Assembly: GCF_005116475.1 (NCBI RefSeq)
Contig: NZ_SWBO01000003.1
Span: 62,001-126,000, forward strand
Direction: 5' to 3'
Length of the DNA: 64,000 nt
Origin: Pedobacter cryotolerans
Lineage (GTDB): Bacteria; Bacteroidota; Bacteroidia; Sphingobacteriales; Sphingobacteriaceae
Program-made: the position numbers and the translations under genes
Notes under the pieces: generated by a model
What the model was told of the DNA's origin: nothing
Database searches by the model: none
Seen by the model: only the letters and a program-made list of their open reading frames with translations
Part shown: piece by piece, positions 17,007 to 25,556 of the stretch
Position numbering within the stretch: the first letter of the stretch is position 1
Layout of the letters: the number at the start of each line of letters is the position of its first letter

Positions 17007-17834
17007 TTATTTTTGAGCCTTTTTATAAATCGCTTCACTCACTTTTTCTCCTTCCAAATAATAATTGGTGAAAAGCACAGCACCATCTGGTTTATACATG
17101 TGCCCAACACCATGGCGTTTACCATTTACAAATTCTGCATCCATGCTTTTTTTACCTAATGTGTAAGTGGTTGATAGTCCATTTTGCAAATCGTCTTTAT
17201 AACTAATTTCAGTCATAATCTGACCATCATTATACACCCTGTAAATGCCATTTCGTTTATCGTTTTTATAACTAATTTCTGTAGCTAATTTTCCATCCAG
17301 ACTGTAATTTTTAGAAGTGCCGTTTTTTAGATCGTTTTCATAATACGTTTCGGTAGTTACTTGTCCGTTAGAAAATGTTTGTGATATGCCATGTTTTTTA
17401 TCCGTTTTGTATTCAGATTTATTTACAAGTTTATCGCCACTAAACATTTCGCTTGCACCGTTTTTCTTGCCGTCTTTATACACCTGATGCAACCAAACTT
17501 TACCTTGATTGTCGTAGTTTTCTTTTAATCCGTTGCGAACGCCATTTTTATAATAAAGTTTACACTCCATTCTTCCGCCTTGCGAATACCAAAATGCCTC
17601 GCCGGTAATAAAACCCTTTTTTATATTATAAAGTGCAAAGCCACCTTCATCAAAAGGTATTTTGTACTGGCCTTGCAATAGTTTGTTATTTAAGCTTAAT
17701 ACCAATTCACTGCTATCTATATTATAGTTTTTTTGGAGGTGCTTCCACTGTATTTCTTCGGGCAGTTGGGCCAAAAGTGTTTGAGCACACAACATCAATA
17801 CAAAAAATATGGTGAGTTTAAAGCTGTTTTTCAT
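17007..17834 (-). CDS. Exported MORN-type repeat protein
   Basis: 275 residues with signal peptide (MKNSFKLTIFFVLMLCAQTLLAQ). The mature protein consists of at least seven ~22-residue MORN_2-like repeats of the form 'Y-K-N-G-x-R-N-G-x-x-x-x-Y-x-x-x-G' (YKDGKKNGASEMF, YKTDKKHGISQTF, YENDLKNGTSKNY, YKNDKRNGIYRVY, YKDDLQNGLSTTY and so on). Such repeats form an elongated beta-hairpin sheet, used for protein or lipid contacts. Related proteins are annotated as toxin-antitoxin YwqK antitoxins; that name is not supported by any toxin here. Followed 4 bases later by 16553-17002. Confidence 0.85.
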   Translation of the reverse strand: MKNSFKLTIFFVLMLCAQTLLAQLPEEIQWKHLQKNYNIDSSELVLSLNNKLLQGQYKIPFDEGGFALYNIKKGFITGEAFWYSQGGRMECKLYYKNGVRNGLKENYDNQGKVWLHQVYKDGKKNGASEMFSGDKLVNKSEYKTDKKHGISQTFSNGQVTTETYYENDLKNGTSKNYSLDGKLATEISYKNDKRNGIYRVYNDGQIMTEISYKDDLQNGLSTTYTLGKKSMDAEFVNGKRHGVGHMYKPDGAVLFTNYYLEGEKVSEAIYKKAQK

Positions 17835-18060
17835 AGGTTTTTATGGTAATTATTCCAATAAAAATAGCTACTAATATTATTGAAGATTAAGTGCTTTATT
17901 ATTCGTTAAGCTTTACAAAGTATTTGCTGGGAATGAATTGTTATTCGTAAATGATTTTTTTGATTAGAAGCGCAAAATCAATACACAAAACTTAATCTGT
18001 TCCCGTTTTCCGCTTTACTTCGTGTTCGCTCAATGTTATTAAGTTAAGAAAAATTAACAC

Positions 18061-18115
18061 GTTGGCGGGGAAGCCAACATATGAAACTTCCAGCGTTGGC
18101 GTCCGCGCCAACGCT
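18061..18115. repeat. Pair of GTTGGCG-family hairpins
   Basis: GTTGGC-ggggaa-GCCAAC (18061-18078) and AGCGTTGGCG-tccg-CGCCAACGCT (18092-18115). Same family as 15678-15730, but here nested between outer arms also found at 25557-25777. Confidence 0.8.
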
Positions 18116-18322
18116 TACCTTAATGACATTGCGTGTTCGCTGCAACCGGAGCCAAATGGCGAATACAGCTTTTCATTTTTGCACTTTGCAGGGTGCACAA
18201 ACCTTTGTTAATAAACCAGATTGAAATGAAATTTTTTTTTTGTTTTGCCAAAATACTCAACCGATTAAAGTAGCAAAATCGATAATATTCTTTGGACGAT
18301 TACCATCAACCAAAAAAAAATT

Positions 18323-18342
18323 GCCTGCTTGCGGTAGGCAGG
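18323..18342. repeat. CCTGCC-family palindrome
   Basis: GCCTGCTTGCGGTAGGCAGG, imperfect palindrome related to 25637-25655 and 53810-53828. Lies about 40 bases from the end of the DUF2931 gene. Confidence 0.7.
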
Positions 18343-18383
18343 TAATTTAAAGCAGGGCTAAAGCCGCCATTTAAGACAAACTT

Positions 18384-19151
18384 TCATTTGCTAATTTGCC
18401 CTTTAAAATCTATATAACCGTTTTTTTGTTGGTATTGCCATAACTCCATATTGTTTTCGATGTAACGAGATGGCGTATCAATGTAATTTGCATTCGCATC
18501 AAAACCACTTATGTACACCGTTTTTAAACTATCACTTAAATTTTCAAAAGCATAGTTAAAGTAGTCATCTTTGCTTAAGGGCTTTTCGTAAAATAAGTCG
18601 TCTGCAGTAGATTCAACAGGTTTTAATTGGGTGCGGAGTAATTCTCTTTCTAGGCACACACCTCTAAGCCATACAATTACGTTACCATTGTTTGCTATAC
18701 CAATTACAAAACTCAGTCCTTTTTTCAGCCCTGCGTATTCCGAAAGCCTTAAAAACTGCTCGTTAATTTGTGCTGCTTTAAACATTTGTAGTATTTCTTT
18801 TTGCGGTAAAGCCAAGGTGTCTGCATAAAATTTTTTATCCCGATAGGAGAAATATTTTAAAACCAAGTGTTGTGGTAACCTTGCCGAGCGAGCGTGGTTT
18901 GTAGTGCCATAATTTACACCCCAAGTAGTGATAAATTCATTAACATCTTCATCGTCTGCACTTTCAAAATCATCGCCTGGCAATAAAAAATAGGCTTCTC
19001 TAACATGAACAGGAAATGTTTGGGGAGCAGTAATGCCAACTGAATAATTATATCTTTCCCAGCTTTTATAGCTTAGCTTTTGGTAAATAATTGCAGCAAG
19101 CAAGGCAAAGGCTAAGCCCATGTAAAACCAGTTTAATTTATTGATTTTCAT
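18384..19151 (-). CDS. DUF2931-type membrane-anchored protein
   Basis: 255 residues with an N-terminal hydrophobic anchor (FYMGLAFALLAAIIYQK). Features that match what I know of DUF2931: 'YNYSVGITAPQTFPVHVREAYF', 'WGVNYGTTNHARSARLPQHLVLKYFSYRDKKFY' (strand after strand with 'LP..L.L.Y.S..D.KFY.') and 'NGNVIVWLRG'. Members are Bacteroidota envelope proteins of unknown role, often lipoproteins; here the N-terminus lacks a lipobox cysteine. It follows the small membrane protein gene at 19157 by 5 bases, so both are in one unit. Confidence 0.7.
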   Translation of the reverse strand: MKINKLNWFYMGLAFALLAAIIYQKLSYKSWERYNYSVGITAPQTFPVHVREAYFLLPGDDFESADDEDVNEFITTWGVNYGTTNHARSARLPQHLVLKYFSYRDKKFYADTLALPQKEILQMFKAAQINEQFLRLSEYAGLKKGLSFVIGIANNGNVIVWLRGVCLERELLRTQLKPVESTADDLFYEKPLSKDDYFNYAFENLSDSLKTVYISGFDANANYIDTPSRYIENNMELWQYQQKNGYIDFKGQISK

Positions 19152-19156
19152 GGTCG

Positions 19157-19465
19157 TTAATTTTTAAATGCGGCTGCCAAACCAGTTGCATACCACAGCA
19201 AGGCAATATATGCCACTGAAATGATGAGCGCAATTACAAATAGCCAAATGGCCCAGCGGTGAGCTTTGCCTCGGTAAGTTAATGCATAAGCACCCAACAA
19301 AATAGTAGTCGAAGCTGCTATCGGAAAAAGTATCATTTCTTGAGCTAGCTCATTGTTTTTATTAAAGGTTGTTGACAAAATTATGCTCAGCAAAATGTTT
19401 ACAACAATAAGTACTATAGACAAAGTGCTGTTTTTTAGCTGGGCTATTTCTGTTCTTTTTTCCAT
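19157..19465 (-). CDS. Small three-helix membrane protein
   Basis: 102 residues if started at the ATG at 19463-19465 (MEKRTEIAQLKN…). The longer frame to 19540 adds sequence without initiation support. Three hydrophobic helices (about 14-33, 45-62, 70-93), basic between helices. No family recognised. Located between the histidine kinase (124 bases upstream) and the DUF2931 gene (5 bases downstream). Confidence 0.65.
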   Translation of the reverse strand: MEKRTEIAQLKNSTLSIVLIVVNILLSIILSTTFNKNNELAQEMILFPIAASTTILLGAYALTYRGKAHRWAIWLFVIALIISVAYIALLWYATGLAAAFKN

Positions 19466-19588
19466 TTTATGGTCAATTACCAATGCTAAAAATACACTTA
19501 TGTTATTTATTCGTTTTAGCAAACTATTATTTGAGGGCAAAAAAGCTAAAATTGCCGCAATTGAATTATTATTTGCTATTTTAAATCA

Positions 19589-21532
19589 TCATACCATTCC
19601 TTTTATTGGAATGGTGAGCCAAACCGTTGTGCCTTTATTTTCTTCACTTTTAATTTCGATACCTGCAGCTTCGCCACTTTGCTTTGCAATAATTGCTAAA
19701 CGCTCTTTGCTAATGGCTGTAGCTAATGATTTATGATTTTTAACCGCTGTTTCTTTAGAAAAGCCTTTGCCATTGTCTTTAATTACAATCAATAAAGTCT
19801 CGTTTTTAACATCAAAATTTACAGTAATTATACCTCCTTTAACGTTCGGATTTATACCGTGTATAATAGCGTTTTCTACAAATGGTTGCATTAACATTGG
19901 TGGTATAGTTATACTTTCAGCATCATGGCTGTCGTCTATATTAATTTCATAGTTAAAAGCATCATCATATCGCATTTGCTGTAAACTGAGGTAGTTTTCT
20001 AGCGTTTCAATTTCTTCGCTCAGTTTTACTTTACTTTCTCTAGAGAGTTGTAAACTGCTGCGTAGCAACCTGCCAAATTGTTGTAGGTATTTTAAAGCTT
20101 TTTCATTTTGATTAAAGCGAATAAAACTTTGTAGCGCAGATAAGGTATTAAAAATAAAATGAGGTTCTATTTGTGTACGCAATAAACGTTGTTCTAACTG
20201 TATGCGTTCGGTTTCGCTTTTTAAACGACGTTGGCCTTGTATAAAATAGAGCAAAAGTGCTACCGTTATAGCTAATAGAAACCCTAAAGTACTTACCGCA
20301 AGCCAAAGCCTATTGCTTTGCAATTTGGCACTAGATAAGGCTACAGTTTCATATAAAGTGTTTATTGATTTATCTTTTGCCTTTAATTGTACAATTGTTC
20401 CCATTTCGGCAACGGCTCTAGCATTTTCTAATTCGTAAACAAATTTGGTACGTGCTAATAAAACATCATATTGTTGTGCAGCAAGCGTATATTTTTTTGA
20501 AGCGAAGTAGAAATCTGCCAAATTCTGGTCGTACAATAACATATTCTCATCGTCTACTTTATTAGGATATTTTTTTAAAAAGGAATTACATTTATTGAGG
20601 TAATATTTTGCACTATCTAATTGTTTAATAGCAACATAAACGCCAGCTAAATCAGTATAGCTAGTAAATAAATTACCTCTTAAAACACTTTCAGCATTTT
20701 TACCGTTCTCATTCTCATCCAACACATCAATCGCTAATCTTTTCTTATTATAAATTAAAGCTGAGTCTAAATTTTTTGTTGTAGTGAAGTAAGAAACTTT
20801 ACTATCATAAATAAATTTTACATTAAGAAAATCTGGATGTTTTTTATACAACTGCTCCATTTTTTTTATGTAACTATACAAAGAATCTGTACTTCCATTT
20901 GCTCGGTAAAAACAAACTGCCATTTGGTTATAGGCTCTAAACTCTTCTTTTATATGGTCTTTCAATTTGGGTAAAAGGGCTATTGCACTTCTATTAAAAT
21001 TGAAAGCATTTTTAAACTGTCTTAATTGAAAACTTGATTGTGCGGCTGCAAAAAACACAGTAATTTTTTGTTTGGGAGTTAGTTTTATTGCTGTATCGGC
21101 CAAAAGCATTTGTGCAGCGGCGTTATAATAATAGTTTTCTTGATGTATATTAAGTTCTAATAAAGCTAAATTGCCCAAACCCGAATATAATTGCACTTGA
21201 TCTTCGGTGTAACCTTTTCTATTGCCCATTAATTCCCAAGCTTTTTGCATATGATATTTTAATGAGTCGAGTTTGTTCATCCCATAAAATACACCAGCTA
21301 AATTATAGTGCACTTTAGATCGTAATACCGAATCTGCTTTTACCTCGTTGTTTTTTAGTTGGGTATTCCAATAGGCTAACCTTTGCTGTAAATCTGGATT
21401 TTCTTTGAGCTTTTCGCTGGCCTGTTTAAAACTTAACAGTAAAGTTTGGGTTTTAGGCGTTGCCGATGGCTGTTTACAAGCATATAGCATCACCACTATT
21501 AATAATGCAAAATAATTAAACCTAAATTTCAT
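19589..21532 (-). CDS. LytS-like sensor histidine kinase with extracytoplasmic TPR region
   Basis: 647 residues. N-terminal lipoprotein-like signal (lipobox LYAC), then about 350 residues of helical tetratricopeptide-type repeats (LHYNLAGVFYGMNKLDSLKYH pattern), one membrane helix near 400-425 (WLAVSTLGFLLAITVALLLYFI), a short coiled coil and the His_kinase domain: phospho-acceptor in QIEPHFIFNTL, followed by HATPase_c N-box (PFVENAIIHG) and G-box (IKDNGKGF). Such 'TPR + LytS' kinases pair with LytTR regulators in Bacteroidota. Its ATG overlaps by one base the stop of the response regulator gene, so the two are translated together. Ligand unknown. Confidence 0.92.
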   Translation of the reverse strand: MKFRFNYFALLIVVMLYACKQPSATPKTQTLLLSFKQASEKLKENPDLQQRLAYWNTQLKNNEVKADSVLRSKVHYNLAGVFYGMNKLDSLKYHMQKAWELMGNRKGYTEDQVQLYSGLGNLALLELNIHQENYYYNAAAQMLLADTAIKLTPKQKITVFFAAAQSSFQLRQFKNAFNFNRSAIALLPKLKDHIKEEFRAYNQMAVCFYRANGSTDSLYSYIKKMEQLYKKHPDFLNVKFIYDSKVSYFTTTKNLDSALIYNKKRLAIDVLDENENGKNAESVLRGNLFTSYTDLAGVYVAIKQLDSAKYYLNKCNSFLKKYPNKVDDENMLLYDQNLADFYFASKKYTLAAQQYDVLLARTKFVYELENARAVAEMGTIVQLKAKDKSINTLYETVALSSAKLQSNRLWLAVSTLGFLLAITVALLLYFIQGQRRLKSETERIQLEQRLLRTQIEPHFIFNTLSALQSFIRFNQNEKALKYLQQFGRLLRSSLQLSRESKVKLSEEIETLENYLSLQQMRYDDAFNYEINIDDSHDAESITIPPMLMQPFVENAIIHGINPNVKGGIITVNFDVKNETLLIVIKDNGKGFSKETAVKNHKSLATAISKERLAIIAKQSGEAAGIEIKSEENKGTTVWLTIPIKGMV

Positions 21533-22284
21533 TAGATATTGGTGTTAATTTGTTGTATGATGTGTTCTTTTCTTCTGCTCGAAACAGGAATTTCAGTTTG
21601 ATCTTTTAGCAATAATGTGCCAGACTTTAAGAATTTATCTACGTAGGTAATATTTACCAAATAAGATTGATGGGGTCTTAAAAACCACTTTTCGGGCAAT
21701 AGCTCATCATAAAATTTTAACGGTTTAGAAATCATTATTTTTCTATCCTCTGATAAGAAAAAAGTAGTGTAACTGCCTTCACTTTGGCAATAAACAATTT
21801 CTTTTAACTGTAAAACCTGCAAAAACTCTAAGGTATGCAAAACCAAGCGGCTCTCTAAGTCATTTTCTGGATGTTTTAATTGCGCTTTAATGATTGAAAG
21901 CTGTGTTTTTTGATTCTGCTGGTCATTTTCTTTTACCTTAAAAATCTTATCAAATGTTTGCCTAAGTTCATTTTCATCTAAGGGTTTAAGCAGGTAGTCT
22001 ATTGCTCCGCATTTAATAGCCTTAACCGCAAAATCATTATATGCAGTAATAAATATTATTTTAAACTTAATTTCTGGTAGCTTACTTAAAATATCAAACG
22101 CAGTGCCATCAGTAAGTTGAATATCCATTAAAATTAATTCCGGATTGGTTGCTTTGATTAACACTAAAGCCTCGGCTACACTTGTGGCAGACCCAATTAA
22201 GTTGCAATTGGGTTCTCCTTGCACCAACCATTCTATCTCTTTGCGAACAGCAGGTTCATCCTCAATAATTAAGGTTCTTAACAT
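21532..22284 (-). CDS. LytTR-family response regulator
   Basis: 250 residues: receiver domain (1-120) with acidic pocket IEDEP, phospho-acceptor in LILMDIQLTDG, switch T (FITAYND) and K (LLKPLDE); then a LytTR DNA-binding domain (about 146-248) with VYCQSEGSYTTFFL, KPLKFYDELLPEKWFLRPHQ and SRRKEHI. Partner of the overlapping kinase gene. In this family the output domain binds paired direct repeats near target promoters; none could be identified here. The 284-base gap upstream (22285-22568) holds only AT-rich sequence. Confidence 0.95.
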   Translation of the reverse strand: MLRTLIIEDEPAVRKEIEWLVQGEPNCNLIGSATSVAEALVLIKATNPELILMDIQLTDGTAFDILSKLPEIKFKIIFITAYNDFAVKAIKCGAIDYLLKPLDENELRQTFDKIFKVKENDQQNQKTQLSIIKAQLKHPENDLESRLVLHTLEFLQVLQLKEIVYCQSEGSYTTFFLSEDRKIMISKPLKFYDELLPEKWFLRPHQSYLVNITYVDKFLKSGTLLLKDQTEIPVSSRRKEHIIQQINTNI

Positions 22285-22568
22285 TTAAAATTGTTTATAT
22301 TTCAGCTCACAATATCCAAAATTATTTAACAATTAATCACATTTATCTACAGTATAAACTGGATAAATCCCTGTTTATAAACAAAATAGACAGTCTCGTT
22401 TCCCCAAAAATAAAATATAGTTAAATTTTTAATTGTTTAAACAACTAGATTTTTTTCTAAATATGAAAAATGAAAAACCTAAAAAAATAAGTTTAAACCA
22501 AACATTTTTTTTTGAAATAAAAACATATTAAATTATTCAAAATGGATATTAGCTGTAGAAACAACTAT

Positions 22569-23705
22569 TTATTTTAATCCAACCCACCACTTTTTAAATG
22601 GCTGATTAATATCATCTAAATATACCAACTGACCAATAATTGGAGTAACCAATGGCATATTTACATCTTTATTAAGTTCTGTTAGTTTACTTAAAGGCTC
22701 ATCCCAAGGGTGGTTTGCCAAAACAAATTTCGAAGAATGGACAGGAAACAACCTTTTCGCTCTTAAATCTTTTGCGGCTTGCAAAGTCTCTTCTGGTAAC
22801 AAATGGATATATTTCCATTTTTCATCATACTGGCCATTTTCTAAAATGGCTAAATCAATTTCACCGAACTTTTTACCGATTTCCGCATAATGTGTATCGT
22901 ATCCGCTATCTCCACCAATGTAAATTTTACGGCTTGGGGTTTGCAAAACGTACGACATCCATAAGGTATTGTTTCTGGTAAAACCCCTGCCCGAGAAATG
23001 CCTTGCCGGAGTGGTATGCACAAAAAAACCGCCTCCAAAATCTAAGGTTTCATTCCAATCTTTTTCTAAAATTTTTGCTAATGGATATCCCCAAGCTTCA
23101 AAATCTGCACCAACACCTAAACCACAAATTACTTTTTTGGTTTTATCTCTCAGTTTTATCAATGTTTCATAATCAACATGGTCGTAATGATCGTGTGAGA
23201 TGATCAAATAGTCTATTTCTGGCAAATCTTCAACTTTATATCTTTCTGTTCCTTTAAACGCTAAAACAGTACCTGGTATTGGTGAAGCATTTCCGCTAAA
23301 AACTGGATCAATTAAAAGACGTTTTCCATCTAACTGAATATAATAAGATGAATGCCCAAACCAAACCAAAATATTTTGCTCAATAGGTAATTTCAATAAA
23401 TCTACCTTTTGAGATGGAATTTGATCTATTGGCGATAAGCGTGGATATTCAGTAACTAATTTATCATAGATCACACCCATCATGCTGTAACCTTCGGTTA
23501 AAGAAGGTGTATGATTTAAATTAACAAACTTTCCGTCTCTAAAATTTGGGGATTTTTTGATGCGTTCTAACCTCGCCCCTACTGGGCTTTCGCCAAAAAC
23601 ATCACGTTTCATGTAAAAATAAGTTACAATAATTAATACAAAAATTAATATTAGTAGGATAATGCCAAGCCACTTAAAAAATTTGAAAACTTTTTTACTC
23701 ATCAA
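22569..23705 (-). CDS. MBL-fold metallo-hydrolase (NAPE-PLD/UlaG-like), membrane anchored
   Basis: 378 residues. N-terminal membrane helix (WLGIILLILIFVLIIVTYF), then a metallo-beta-lactamase fold: zinc motif SHDHYDHVDYE near residue 170, later ligands GLGVGADFEAWGY region, TTPARHFSGRG, GGDSGYD and LLPEETL, FPVHSSKFVLANHPWDEP at the end. This combination ('ARHFSGRG' and 'HP WDEP') is that of the N-acyl-phosphatidylethanolamine phospholipase D-like branch, so a phospholipid-like substrate is plausible but not shown. Two ATG codons open the gene; the second (23702) is equally possible. Solitary gene, flanked by repeats upstream. Confidence 0.9.
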   Translation of the reverse strand: MMSKKVFKFFKWLGIILLILIFVLIIVTYFYMKRDVFGESPVGARLERIKKSPNFRDGKFVNLNHTPSLTEGYSMMGVIYDKLVTEYPRLSPIDQIPSQKVDLLKLPIEQNILVWFGHSSYYIQLDGKRLLIDPVFSGNASPIPGTVLAFKGTERYKVEDLPEIDYLIISHDHYDHVDYETLIKLRDKTKKVICGLGVGADFEAWGYPLAKILEKDWNETLDFGGGFFVHTTPARHFSGRGFTRNNTLWMSYVLQTPSRKIYIGGDSGYDTHYAEIGKKFGEIDLAILENGQYDEKWKYIHLLPEETLQAAKDLRAKRLFPVHSSKFVLANHPWDEPLSKLTELNKDVNMPLVTPIIGQLVYLDDINQPFKKWWVGLK

Positions 23706-24107
23706 TTTTAAATTTTATTTATTACAAACTTGAGTTCGATTAATATTATCGTTTAATAACACCCCGGTCTGCGACCACCCCTCTGAAAGAGGGGAATTGC
23801 AACCTCTATTCCCCTCCTTTGGAGGGGTGCCTGAAAGGAGGGGTGGTTAAAACCGTAATAAACTACTTATATGAAGCCCAATTATAAATTAATAATCGAA
23901 CTTAGGTTACAACAACTACTTAAACATGTGCAGAAATTGAAACAATCATTCATCTCAAACTATCAAGTTTTATTAAATATGATAAAAAACAAGCCTATTT
24001 ACAACCTAAAGTTTTAAAAAACGTTAGTTATCCACATTTTTAAATTTCGCTAACTAATTGGCTTTGATTTTGTTATAAAGATAATATCTACCGTAAAACA
24101 TCTACCT
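23706..24107. other. Gap with GGAGGGG-family repeat
   Basis: Contains one compound repeat at 23773-23848; the remainder (23850-24107) is AT-rich, with nothing else recognised. The stretch 24060-24107 is the leader of the small ORF at 24108. Confidence 0.6.
23773..23848. repeat. Compound GGAGGGG-family palindrome
   Basis: Outer arms ACCACCCCTC … GGAGGGGTGGT enclose hairpins CCCCTC-tgaaa-GAGGGG and CCCCTCC-ttt-GGAGGGG. The same architecture (outer CCTCaCCCC…GGGGgAGG, inner CCCTCTCC/GGAGAGGG and CCCCTCC/GGAGGGG) sits in frame inside ileS at 49518-49609. Confidence 0.85.
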
Positions 24108-24263
24108 ATGATTATTAAATTAAACACACCCTTCTATTTAGCAAGGCAAAAAGAAGAAAAAATTACCAAACCATTAACTGTAAAAGAAAAAGTTAAAGCA
24201 GATCGTTTATTTATGATGATCTTACTCATACTTACCATTGTTGGTGCGGTTGTAATGGTTTAA
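24108..24263 (+). CDS. Small single-helix membrane protein
   Basis: 51 residues, ATG at 24108, TAA at 24261-24263. Basic first half (MIIKLNTPFYLARQKEEK, KPLTVKEKVKADR) then one membrane helix (FMMILLILTIVGAVVMV). The stop abuts the stop of the convergent DACNV gene. Clear amphipathic-plus-helix layout and normal codon use argue for a real gene, but no family is recognised. Confidence 0.55.
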   Translation: MIIKLNTPFYLARQKEEKITKPLTVKEKVKADRLFMMILLILTIVGAVVMV

Positions 24264-25406
24264 CTACAATAGCAAGGTATCAATTCTGTGGGCCTGTACC
24301 ATATTTAAAGTAGGCGACCAACTAAAAACCGTAAAATGTCCATCTTGCGATGCAACTAAGGCTTGGGCATTTCGCTGATCGTAAATAAATTGAGCGGCGG
24401 ACAAATGCCTAGTTCCACCAATTTTTGCAGGGTGAACAACCACTGCCTCACCACCAGCAATAGGCTCAGAATAAGATAATTCTTGAATGTGTCCGCTACT
24501 ATTTGCTCTTCCAGTTTTAGCCCCGAAAGCCAATAATTCATAAGTATCAGATATAATAGTAGCGCCATCAACAGCTGTTAACCCAGCTAAATGATCCACT
24601 TCTCTTTTTAGCGCACTTTGCCAAAATATTTCACTCGAATCAGGATTATCCTTGTGTATCAAATCTGCCAAACCCATAAACACTGGCTCTAAAGCATAAC
24701 TAATAGGGTGAATTACAGATTGCTTCCAATCGTCTGTTCCATTTTGCACAACTAAAACAGAACCACCCCTTCCATGAGCACGCATAGAAACTGCCAGCTG
24801 TATTAAAACATTTGCCGAGTCGTTCCAATAAGAATGTGCAGTTAAATCTAAAAGCGATAAAAGTATCGATGGGCAATCTGCAGAAGCAGCCGACTGTTCT
24901 TCAACAATTTTAATTTGATCGCCTTTTAAAACGGCCACATTGGTGTATTTACCAAAACCATAAATGCGGCGGTGTTTAATTACTAGCAACCCAGGTTCAG
25001 AAACATCAACCACAAAACAGTAATTCGGTATATTTAGCGTAGTACCCCAAATGTGTAATTTATAACCATCGTGCCAAACGCCAATATGTATCCCACCACG
25101 CTCAACGCCCGGGGCTAATTTTGTTAAAACATTTGGATTTAAAGGCAAAGTGTGGTTAAAAATCAAAGGTTTACCAGCTTGCTCTGGCGGTAAAAAAGCG
25201 ATAGAAATTTTAGGCGAATGGCCTTCTTCTTTACGTAAACTTGCCCAAAAAGCAGCATCTAAAATGGCTTCAATAACCCTTGCAGGCGGTTGGGGTGCCA
25301 AATCTATTTCGCCTTTAGCATTAGCCTCTGCCAGATGGTTTGCAAAATGCGCTTCTAAAGTTGGCGCTACAATTTTTGCTGCTTGATAAGTTGCTCTATT
25401 TACCAT
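24264..25406 (-). CDS. DACNV-type putative nucleotide sensor protein (diadenylate-cyclase-related fold)
   Basis: 380 residues, cytosolic. The C-terminal half has two short motifs in the order found in DAC (DisA_N) domains: 'AVDGATIISDTYELLAFGAK' (DGA motif) and 'GTRHLSAAQFIYDQ' (equivalent of the RHR motif, here RHL), followed by 'ALVASQDGHFTVFSW', the family's final strand pair. The long N-terminal part (LPPEQAGKPLIFNHTLPLN, VERGGIHIGVWHDG) fits the DACNV group, described by Burroughs, Aravind and colleagues as sensor domains related to diadenylate cyclases. Whether it makes c-di-AMP or only binds a nucleotide cannot be decided from reading. Solitary gene between repeats; no CD-NTase or effector is near. 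Confidence 0.7.
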   Translation of the reverse strand: MVNRATYQAAKIVAPTLEAHFANHLAEANAKGEIDLAPQPPARVIEAILDAAFWASLRKEEGHSPKISIAFLPPEQAGKPLIFNHTLPLNPNVLTKLAPGVERGGIHIGVWHDGYKLHIWGTTLNIPNYCFVVDVSEPGLLVIKHRRIYGFGKYTNVAVLKGDQIKIVEEQSAASADCPSILLSLLDLTAHSYWNDSANVLIQLAVSMRAHGRGGSVLVVQNGTDDWKQSVIHPISYALEPVFMGLADLIHKDNPDSSEIFWQSALKREVDHLAGLTAVDGATIISDTYELLAFGAKTGRANSSGHIQELSYSEPIAGGEAVVVHPAKIGGTRHLSAAQFIYDQRNAQALVASQDGHFTVFSWSPTLNMVQAHRIDTLLL

Positions 25407-25556
25407 TTTACTAAGTTATTATTTTAGTTAGTTAAAAAAGTAGACAAAAAGTAAAATATAATATGTTTGGTTGGTTAGGTGTTGAGTTGGTTAATTGGTT
25501 AGTGGTTACTTTCTAATATTGGAAAAGCAAATCCATTAATCTTCGGTTATGGTAGT

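Larger units (their letters stand above)
17835..18383. other. Gap built of degenerate palindromic repeats
   Basis: No gene. From about 18001 a modular repeat begins: outer arm (CCCGTTTTCC … CTCAATGTTATTAAGTTAAG, 18002-18048), inner GTTGGCG hairpins (18061-18115) and a partner outer arm (CTTAATGACATTGCGTGTTCGCTGCAACCGG region, 18119-18149). Further on, 18200-18260 resembles sequences at 25820-25870 and 36410-36440, and a CCTGC-type palindrome lies at 18323-18342. Confidence 0.7.

Noticed and set aside
17007..17834. YwqK-type antitoxin
   Set aside because: Only the MORN-like repeat pattern supports it; the protein is exported and no toxin gene is adjacent.
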